Positions 6,485-11,449 of a DNA stretch of 11,449 bases are shown piece by piece. This stretch comes from Deltaproteobacteria bacterium. GTDB taxonomy: Bacteria; Myxococcota_A; UBA9160; SZUA-336. Under the pieces are notes generated by a model. The model was not told the DNA's origin and searched no databases. It saw only the letters and a program-made list of their open reading frames with translations. Location: positions 1-11,449 of the forward strand of contig JAUXJB010000031.1 in the NCBI GenBank assembly GCA_030624945.1, given 5' to 3'. Made by a program: the position numbers and the translations under genes. The stretch's first letter is position 1; each line of letters starts with the position of its first letter.

Positions 6485-7919
6485 AGCGATACCTCCGTGA
6501 GCCCCCGGAGAGCTCGATCTGTTGCCGTCGTTCGCGCTCGGTGCCCCGCCACCATGCACTACCGATGACGATGAGAAAGACGACTCCTCCCGCCACCGCG
6601 ACGAGCCCGCCGATGCCCATCATCCCGAGTCCGATCGTCTCGGCGAGTCCACGCGTCGCCTGCTCGGCGCCGTAGATCTTGCGGCCCATTCCGTAGGCAC
6701 CGGCGAGCGCGAAGCCGGCCGCGAACAGGGCCATTCCCGTGCCGTACAGCGCGGGCTGCCAGGCGGCGGCTCGCCGCAGAGCGGGCTGGCGTATCGAGAG
6801 CCCGAAGAGCGGAAGCAGCAGAAACGTGCCCGCCATGAACGCGACCGTCACCCCGCCCACCGAGGCGTGGTAGTGCGCGGGCACCATGGTATTCGAGCCG
6901 CGAATCGCGGCGCCGAGGCCGAACCCGAGCAGCGTGAGCGCGCCACTCGCGACGAAGGCCGAGATCCGTGGGTCCGCGAGCTCGCGCCGGCCGATCCGGC
7001 CCTCCCTCCAGGCGCGCGTAAGCGCGCTCCCGCACAGGATCAGGAAGATCGATACCACCGGGAACAGGCCCCACTGCATGAGTCGGGTGAACCCGACCCG
7101 GTAGGCCGCGGTCGACGGGCCCTGCAGAGCCAGGGCGAGCGAGAAGCTCCACGGGAGCAGGAGTGCTGCGAACAGCAGCACGGCCGTGCGGCCGCCCACC
7201 GGTGAGCTGCCCAGAGCGGAGCTCAGCAGCAGCAGCCAGACCGTCACCATCGCGATCACGCACACGAGCTGAAGTACGTGCCCTCCGCCCCAGACCAGCA
7301 GCTCGTGCTGGACCTCGGGCTCGAGCCCCGGCGTGAGGCGGAGCCAGGTCACGACGAACGTCAGCGCGGCCAGCAGGAGCGCGACCGCGACCGCGTAGAG
7401 GCCCGCGCGCGCGCTGTCGGGCATGGGGAACACGGCTTCTCGCGCACCCCCCCCCGGCAGCAGCCGTGGATCGAGGAAGCTCACCAGGACCCCCGCCGCG
7501 AAGAGCGCCTGACCCAGCCTGAACACGGGGTGGTCGATCGTCGGGATGTAGTTCGACAGGAGAGGACGGGCTGCGGGCACCCAGGCGCCCAGCAGGATCA
7601 GCGCGATGCCCGCCACTGCGAGCCCGACGGAGAGGCGTGCCGGCGTCCCCATCGGCCGTCGCCCGGGCAGCAGCGCCAGGAGGCCCGCGACGAAGGAGTA
7701 GAACCAGGCACCCAGCGCCAGGTTTACGTGGGCCACGAGGCAGCGCTTGAAGAAGAGCGGGTCCGTCACGAAGCGGTCGAAGGGAGGCATGCGCCCGATC
7801 ACGACTGCCAGCGCGAAGACCCCCGCCAGCACCAGCACGCCGAGGGCGAGGCCGAGCCACTGGCGGGCAGCCCGAGCCTCGGGGGCCGGACTTCTGGGTT
7901 GGGACACAGCTTCCCCCAT
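6474..7919 (-). CDS. Heme-copper-oxidase-like subunit I lacking the paired active-site histidines
   Basis: 481 residues, about 12 membrane helices, first gene of the operon. It shares the subunit I layout: H64 in helix II, H214 in helix VI (GGGHVLQLV), and H349/H351 in helix X (MVPAHYH), so both heme ligands are kept. In helix VII, where the neighbouring subunit I has AHHHLVDPG, it reads SLALALQGPSTAAY, so the two metal-binding histidines are absent. The +4 Tyr after H214 is Leu, with Gln217 at +3. Two hemes could still bind, but a normal CuB or FeB site could not. ATG at 7919 with GGAGGAG five nt upstream. No ATG lies between 7919 and the regulatory palindrome in this frame, and further upstream the frame crosses the palindrome. 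It could be an electron-transfer or NO-binding protein, or an unusual reductase. Superfamily membership is clear; activity is unknown. Confidence 0.8.
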   Translation of the reverse strand: MGEAVSQPRSPAPEARAARQWLGLALGVLVLAGVFALAVVIGRMPPFDRFVTDPLFFKRCLVAHVNLALGAWFYSFVAGLLALLPGRRPMGTPARLSVGLAVAGIALILLGAWVPAARPLLSNYIPTIDHPVFRLGQALFAAGVLVSFLDPRLLPGGGAREAVFPMPDSARAGLYAVAVALLLAALTFVVTWLRLTPGLEPEVQHELLVWGGGHVLQLVCVIAMVTVWLLLLSSALGSSPVGGRTAVLLFAALLLPWSFSLALALQGPSTAAYRVGFTRLMQWGLFPVVSIFLILCGSALTRAWREGRIGRRELADPRISAFVASGALTLLGFGLGAAIRGSNTMVPAHYHASVGGVTVAFMAGTFLLLPLFGLSIRQPALRRAAAWQPALYGTGMALFAAGFALAGAYGMGRKIYGAEQATRGLAETIGLGMMGIGGLVAVAGGVVFLIVIGSAWWRGTERERRQQIELSGGSRRYRYGA

Positions 7920-7955
7920 CGGAGCTCCTCCGTGGAACGAACTGGCGAGGAGGTC

Positions 7956-7983
7956 AATATAGATAAATATATCTATTTGTCTA
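7956..7983 (-). promoter_or_regulatory. Predicted sigma70-like promoter of the reductase operon
   Basis: On the minus strand TAGACA (7983-7978) and TATATT (7961-7956) are separated by 16 bp, each one base from the TTGACA and TATAAT consensus. Transcription would start near 7949, giving a leader of about 30 nt before the ATG at 7919, with GGAGGAG at 7931-7925. The promoter lies wholly inside the palindrome, so a bound repressor would block it. Prediction by eye only. Confidence 0.5.
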
Positions 7984-7987
7984 TATT
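7960..7987 (+). promoter_or_regulatory. Predicted sigma70-like promoter of the Rrf2 regulator gene
   Basis: Because of the palindrome the opposite strand carries a mirror-image promoter: TAGATA (7960-7965), 16 bp, TATATT (7982-7987). Transcription would start near 7994, about 66 nt before the regulator's ATG. The -35 box is weaker than that of the leftward promoter. Both cannot be occupied by polymerase at once, which would couple autoregulation to operon control. Confidence 0.42.
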
Positions 7988-8059
7988 CAGATCTGAGGTC
8001 GCTACAAGCACCGGACCAAGGCCAACAGGCGCGATCCGGCATTCATCAGAGACGAGGCG

Positions 8060-8485
8060 ATGGAGAGCTTCCTGTCCCAGACCGCCGAATACGCCCTCCA
8101 GGCCACGGCCTGGCTGGCGTTGCTGTCGTCCGAGGAGCCCGTACCCGCGCGCTACCTGGTCGAGCGCAGCGGCGTTCCCGGCCACTACCTATCGAAGATC
8201 CTGCGGCGACTCGTGCTCGCCGGGATCCTGGAGTCGCAGAAAGGCAAGGCCGGCGGCTTCACGCTGGCGCGCCCGCCACACGCCATCTCGTTCAAGGACG
8301 TCCTGCTTGCCGTCGACGCATTCCCGGTCGCGGGGCGCTGCGCATTCGGCTGGGGCGAGTGCAATGATGCAATTCCCTGCCCACTGCACGTACCGTGGAC
8401 AGCCATCAGCGAGGAGTTCCGCGACTGGGCTGCCGGGACGACATTCGCCGAGCTCGGCCCTCTGTCTCTCAGGACCAAGCGGTGA
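8060..8485 (+). CDS. Rrf2-family transcriptional regulator, NsrR-like Fe-S sensor
   Basis: 141 residues. The N-terminal winged helix-turn-helix (about 1-85) has the Rrf2 pattern: SQTAEYALQATAWLA, VERSGVPGHYLSKILRRLVLAGIL (34-57), then a KGKAGGFTLARPP wing (61-73). Three cysteines, C94, C101 and C107, form a C-x6-C-x5-C cluster like the [4Fe-4S] ligands of NsrR, which loses DNA binding when NO nitrosylates its cluster. RirA and other Fe-S Rrf2 proteins also have three cysteines, so the signal is not certain, but the RIC protein downstream and the reductase operon opposite favour NO. The gene starts at ATG 8060 with only a weak GAGG just upstream, and its promoter overlaps a 32-bp palindrome it probably binds. 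Length is normal for the family. Confidence 0.88.
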   Translation: MESFLSQTAEYALQATAWLALLSSEEPVPARYLVERSGVPGHYLSKILRRLVLAGILESQKGKAGGFTLARPPHAISFKDVLLAVDAFPVAGRCAFGWGECNDAIPCPLHVPWTAISEEFRDWAAGTTFAELGPLSLRTKR

Positions 8486-8624
8486 GGGCCCCTGTGGCAT
8501 CAGATCTAACTCAATGCTGGCAGCGTGCCTTCTTTCCTCAGTCGAGCGGCAGCGGGTGGAAGCGACGCGGTGCCCGACGGCGTGTGTCTTGCGCATGTCC
8601 CCGCAGAGAGGAGGACCGAAGGGC
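8486..8624. other. Gap between the regulator and RIC genes, no gene seen
   Basis: 139 bp with no convincing coding sequence. An in-frame ATG at 8595 could extend the next gene by ten residues. TCAGATCT at 8500-8507 repeats the eight bases of the palindrome at 7987-7996. No clear promoter or terminator hairpin is seen, so read-through from the regulator promoter is plausible. Confidence 0.4.
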
Positions 8625-9347
8625 ATGAGGAAGGTGGATCTGACGACGCCCGTGGCGCAGTGCGTGATCGAGCGCCCGAGCCGGGCTCGCGTCTTCGAGC
8701 GGCTCGGTATCGACTACTGCTGCGGCGGGAACGAGCCTCTGGCGAGAGCGTGTGAGACGAAGGGGCTGGACCCGCGGATGGTCCTGGAGGCCATCGAGCG
8801 GGAGGATGCGAAGTCCCCGGCTGCGGAGGAGCGGGACTGGTCCCGGGCCACCCTGACCGAGCTTGCCGATCACATCGAGAACGTGCACCACAGCTATCTG
8901 CGCGAGGAGCTTCCCCGCCTAGCGAGTCTGATCGAGGAGGTGGTGAGGGCGCACGGCGAGAGACACGCCGAGCTTCTCGAGTGTCGCGACGTGTTCGACT
9001 CGCTTCGACACGAGCTCGAGGCCCATCTGTTCAAGGAAGAGCGGATCCTGTTCCCGATGATCCGCGATCTCGAGGCATCGGCGACGCTACCCGACTTCCA
9101 CTGCGGAACCCTGCGCAACCCGATCCGCGTCATGGAGCACGAGCACGACGGCGCGGCACTTGCGCTGTCGCGACTGCGCGAGCTGACCGGCGACTACGCT
9201 CCTCCCGACGACGCCTGCAATACCTATCGAGCCGCCTTCACCGGGCTGGCCGAGCTCGAGGCCGACCTGCATCGGCACATCCATAAGGAGAACAACATCC
9301 TGTTTCCGAGAGCCGTCGCCGAGGAGTCGCCGAAGCCCCAGAGCTAG
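8625..9347 (+). CDS. RIC (YtfE/ScdA) family di-iron protein, repair of iron centres
   Basis: 240 residues. The N-terminal ScdA_N (DUF542) domain (about 5-60) has the VFERLGIDYCCGGN signature with C32 and C33. The C-terminal hemerythrin-like four-helix bundle supplies di-iron ligands in the right order: H83, H134 with E138 (HLFKE), H174 (EHEHD) and H218 with E222 (HIHKENNILFP). RIC proteins act in the cytoplasm to restore Fe-S clusters damaged by NO and oxidants, and in many bacteria are controlled by NsrR, matching the regulator immediately upstream. The ATG at 8625 is chosen because it places the DUF542 start at the usual position; a GAGGAGG lies about ten nt upstream. A start at 8595 would add ten residues without family resemblance. 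Length is near that of E. coli YtfE. Confidence 0.93.
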   Translation: MRKVDLTTPVAQCVIERPSRARVFERLGIDYCCGGNEPLARACETKGLDPRMVLEAIEREDAKSPAAEERDWSRATLTELADHIENVHHSYLREELPRLASLIEEVVRAHGERHAELLECRDVFDSLRHELEAHLFKEERILFPMIRDLEASATLPDFHCGTLRNPIRVMEHEHDGAALALSRLRELTGDYAPPDDACNTYRAAFTGLAELEADLHRHIHKENNILFPRAVAEESPKPQS

Positions 9348-9369
9348 CGAGGGTGCCTATAGTTCCTGG

Positions 9370-10185
9370 GTGGAGAACGCCGAGTGCGTCGCCTTTCTGC
9401 GTTGGAGCCTGCCACGACTGCAGCTCCGCTGGGAGGGGTTTCGCAAGGTCCGGCGGCAGGTGTGCCGACGAATCCAGCGCAGGCTGCACGAGCTGGGACT
9501 GCCGGATGCCGAAGGCTATCGCGCGTATCTGGCGACCCACCCCGAGGAGTGGCTCTGGCTCGACACGGCCTGTCGCATACCGATCTCGCGCTTCTACCGC
9601 AATCGCGGCGCCTTCGAGAGCCTGGCCGAGAACGTACTCCCGCTCTTGGCTCGTCGGGTGGAGGAGGCGGGGGAGGGCGAGCTCCGCTGCTGGAGTGCGG
9701 GCTGCGCCTCGGGAGAGGAGCCCTACAGCCTGGCGCTGATCTGGGCGCTTCGGCTCCAGAGCCAGTTCCCCGGGCTCTCCCTCCGGATCCTCGCCACCGA
9801 CGTGGACGCGCATCTGCTCGCACGGGCTCGGAATGCGGCGTATGGAGCCAGCAGCCTCAAGGATCTGCCGGACGACTGGGTCGAGCGCGCCTTCGAGCGC
9901 TCGAACTCGCTCTTCTGTCTGCGATCGGAATTTCGCCGAGATGTCGAGTTCCGGCTGGAGGACATTCGCAAAGAGGCGCCCGGGGAGCGCTTCCACCTCA
10001 TCCTCTGCAGAAACATGGCGTTCACCTACTTTGCGGAAGCACCGCAGGAGAGAGTCGCCGCGCTGCTACGGGAAAGCCTGGAACCTGGAGGGATCCTCAT
10101 GCTCGGGAGCCACGAGGAGCTGCCAGTGGCAGTGCGCGGCTTGTCGGCCCTGGACGGGCACGCGGGGATCTACCAGAAGCTCTAG
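9370..10185 (+). CDS. Standalone CheR-type S-adenosylmethionine methyltransferase
   Basis: 271 residues. A short N-terminal helical part (FRKVRRQVCRRIQRR, about 24-38) precedes a PISRFYRN segment (71-78) that matches the TxFFR region of CheR. The SAM-binding glycine-rich motif is CWSAGCASGEEPYSLAL (107-122), the acidic residue for the ribose is in ATDVD (142-146), and LCRNMAFTYF (212-221) matches the CheR CRNVLIYF motif, followed by EPGGILMLGSHEELP (238-252). CheR enzymes methylate glutamates of chemoreceptors, but no receptor or other Che gene is nearby, and there are no fused TPR or CheB domains. The GTG start at 9370, 22 bp after the RIC gene, lacks a clear ribosome binding site. It is probably co-transcribed with RIC. 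Target unknown. Confidence 0.85.
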   Translation: MENAECVAFLRWSLPRLQLRWEGFRKVRRQVCRRIQRRLHELGLPDAEGYRAYLATHPEEWLWLDTACRIPISRFYRNRGAFESLAENVLPLLARRVEEAGEGELRCWSAGCASGEEPYSLALIWALRLQSQFPGLSLRILATDVDAHLLARARNAAYGASSLKDLPDDWVERAFERSNSLFCLRSEFRRDVEFRLEDIRKEAPGERFHLILCRNMAFTYFAEAPQERVAALLRESLEPGGILMLGSHEELPVAVRGLSALDGHAGIYQKL

Positions 10186-10241
10186 CGTGGAAGCTGGCGG
10201 GAGCGGCGACTTGTTCGACGACCGGGCGCGTCCCGGCGCGC
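10186..10241. other. Convergent gene end, weak hairpin
   Basis: 56 bp between the convergent methyltransferase and acyl-CoA dehydrogenase genes. CCGGG (10222-10226) and CCCGG (10232-10236) could pair around a five-base loop, but there is no T tract on either strand, so an intrinsic terminator is not supported. Confidence 0.3.
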
Positions 10242-11449
10242 TCAGCCCTGGCCGCGCTCCGGCATCTTGTTGTGCTTCACCTCGTTGAACGCGACGCCGC
10301 GGTCGGCCGCGAACTCGCGGGGCATACCGAGCATGCGCTCGCTGATGATGTTGCGCTGGATCTCGATGGTTCCTCCGCCCATCTGGCCCGCCTGCCGGCC
10401 GATGAACTGCTCGCCGTAACGGCCGGCAGTCCGCTCGCCTTTCTTCCAGGCGACACCGGCCGTTCCCGCGATCCGGAAGCTGATCTCGGAGCGTCGGACG
10501 CTGATGTCCTTTCCGTACACCCCGAGCAGTGCCGCTGCGGGGCCCGTGAAGTGGCCGGTTCGCATCCCCTGTGATATCCGCTGGATCAGGTGGCCGTTCA
10601 CGGTGCCGAGGACATGCGCCTCGGCGACGAGCTGGCGGACGCTCGCGTCAGCGGCTTGCCCTGTGGACTTGGCCAGCTCTACCAGGTCGAGCTGTGGGCC
10701 CGAGCCGCGGCGACCGCGCATGGCGGGCCCGGAGGTGTAGATCGAGCCGCCGCCCACGGCGGTGCGCTCGTGAATCAAGAGCTCGGACGCGACCGACCAG
10801 CCGTTGTTCAGCCCGCCCAGGATGTCCTCCTCCGGAATCGGCACGTCGTCGAAGAACTCCAGGCAGAACTCCATCGACCCGCCGACTTGCTTGATCCGGT
10901 CGATCGTGATCCCCGGCTGGTGGACCTTGATCATGAACATCGTCAAGCCGGCGTGCTTGGGGGCGTCCCAGTCGGTGCGGGCCAGGCAAAGCGCGTAGTC
11001 GCAGCGGAACGCGCCCGAGCTCCAGATCTTGGAGCCGTTGAGCAGCCAGTTGTCGCCGTCCTTGGTCGCCCGGGTGAGGGTACCGGCCAGATCGGAGCCG
11101 CCGGTCGGCTCGGACAGGAACTGCACCCACTCCTCGTCCCCGCGCAGGATCGAGGTGAGATACCGCTGCTTCTGCTCCTCCGACCCGAAGTTGAGAATGG
11201 TCGGCGCGATGATGGTGAGGGTCGGGATATTCCACATGGTCGGCATCTCGTAGCCGAGACACTCCTCGTTGAAGGCGCGCTGATGCTCCGGGCTCAGGCC
11301 CTGCCCGCCGTATGCCTTCGGGTAGCAGATACCGGCGAAGCCTCCGTCGAAGAGCTTGCGCTGCAGCATCTTGGTCCGCTCGGAGTCGGCGCTGCCCCAC
11401 TCCTCGAGATCGCTACCCTCGCCCGACTTGGGCATGTTCTCGGCCAACC
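10242..11449 (-). CDS. Acyl-CoA dehydrogenase family protein, N-terminus cut by the window edge
   Basis: About 401 residues are visible; the frame runs to the edge, where only a TTG could serve as start, so the gene most likely begins outside the window. Family signatures: GFAGICYPKAYGGQGLS (36-52), the flavin-contacting LSEPTGGSD (111-119), LNGSKIWSSGA (136-146), a C-terminal AGTAGVAWKKGERTAGRYGEQF region, and GGGTIEIQRNIISERMLGMPREF near the end. It would oxidise an acyl-CoA at the alpha-beta bond using FAD, passing electrons to ETF. The C-terminal position that holds the catalytic Glu in medium-chain enzymes is Gly here (QMGGGT); E227 in LLIHERTAVGG could be the base, as in isovaleryl-CoA and long-chain enzymes. 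Substrate unknown. It is convergent to the cluster and probably unrelated to it. Confidence 0.9.
   Translation of the reverse strand, partial: LAENMPKSGEGSDLEEWGSADSERTKMLQRKLFDGGFAGICYPKAYGGQGLSPEHQRAFNEECLGYEMPTMWNIPTLTIIAPTILNFGSEEQKQRYLTSILRGDEEWVQFLSEPTGGSDLAGTLTRATKDGDNWLLNGSKIWSSGAFRCDYALCLARTDWDAPKHAGLTMFMIKVHQPGITIDRIKQVGGSMEFCLEFFDDVPIPEEDILGGLNNGWSVASELLIHERTAVGGGSIYTSGPAMRGRRGSGPQLDLVELAKSTGQAADASVRQLVAEAHVLGTVNGHLIQRISQGMRTGHFTGPAAALLGVYGKDISVRRSEISFRIAGTAGVAWKKGERTAGRYGEQFIGRQAGQMGGGTIEIQRNIISERMLGMPREFAADRGVAFNEVKHNKMPERGQG

Larger units (their letters stand above)
7956..7987. promoter_or_regulatory. 32-bp AT-rich inverted repeat, probable Rrf2/NsrR-type operator
   Basis: Arms AATATAGA (7956-7963) and TCTATATT (7980-7987) are perfect reverse complements; inside them AAATA (7965-7969) pairs with TATTT (7974-7978), leaving one mismatched pair (7964/7979) and a 4-bp centre. 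A nested perfect 7-bp repeat, ATAGATA and TATCTAT, spans 7959-7976. It is an AT island in GC-rich DNA, located between the Rrf2 regulator gene and the divergent operon. Length and dyad symmetry fit binding by a dimeric Rrf2-family protein; it is not a close match to the E. coli NsrR consensus. Confidence 0.75.

Noticed and set aside
7956..7987. AT-rich palindrome as a mobile element end or attachment site
   Set aside because: No transposase, integrase or flanking direct repeat is visible, and the location between divergent genes is better explained as operator and promoters.
7278..8624. Plus-strand frame continuous with the RIC gene, suggesting a much larger fusion protein
   Set aside because: The upstream part is antisense to the oxidase-like gene, crosses the palindrome and overlaps the regulator in another frame, and its sequence is low-complexity Arg/Pro-rich.
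10222..10236. Hairpin between the convergent genes as a terminator
   Set aside because: The stem is only 5 bp and no T tract follows on either strand.
10242..11449. Acyl-CoA dehydrogenase as part of the electron-transfer system through the cytochrome b fusion
   Set aside because: It is convergent, outside the divergent cluster, and no ETF or ETF:quinone oxidoreductase gene links the two.

Overview
The window reads as bacterial chromosome of high GC content, with dense, tightly packed genes. No rRNA, tRNA, transposon or CRISPR array is visible. The taxon cannot be fixed from this sequence. The acyl-CoA dehydrogenase and the standalone CheR-type protein are of kinds common in environmental deltaproteobacterial, myxococcal and related lineages, but that is only an impression.

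The core is a divergent gene cluster around an AT-rich regulatory island at about 7956-7996. Leftward (minus strand), from 7919 down to the left edge, runs one apparent operon with overlaps or gaps of 1-38 bp. In order of transcription it encodes: a heme-copper-oxidase-like subunit I that has lost the paired metal-site histidines; a 51-residue one-helix membrane protein; a CuA subunit II of B (ba3) type; a second subunit I that keeps all metal ligands but lacks the cross-linked active-site tyrosine; a Sco-family copper chaperone with an extra membrane domain; a large fusion of diheme cytochrome b, 2x[4Fe-4S] ferredoxin, MvhD/FlpD-like domain, membrane anchor and extracytoplasmic beta domain; a CtaB heme O synthase; and the first 25 codons of one more gene cut by the window edge.

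Rightward (plus strand) are an Rrf2-family regulator with three cysteines (NsrR-like), a RIC/YtfE/ScdA-type di-iron protein, and a standalone CheR-type methyltransferase. A partial acyl-CoA dehydrogenase on the minus strand converges on the methyltransferase from the right edge and looks unrelated.

Taken together the cluster looks like a nitric-oxide-responsive respiratory unit. An NsrR-like Fe-S sensor would sit on a 32-bp palindrome that covers both divergent promoters. The operon makes a two-subunit NO reductase candidate of the eNOR kind (CuA subunit II plus a B-family-derived subunit I with Tyr replaced by Gln) with its copper and heme maturation factors, and RIC would repair nitrosylated Fe-S centres. 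The two least explained parts are the cytochrome b/ferredoxin/MvhD fusion, which could link cytoplasmic electron carriers or the quinone pool to this reductase, and the metal-ligand-deficient oxidase-like protein encoded first in the operon. NO reduction is an inference from active-site residues and neighbours, not shown directly.
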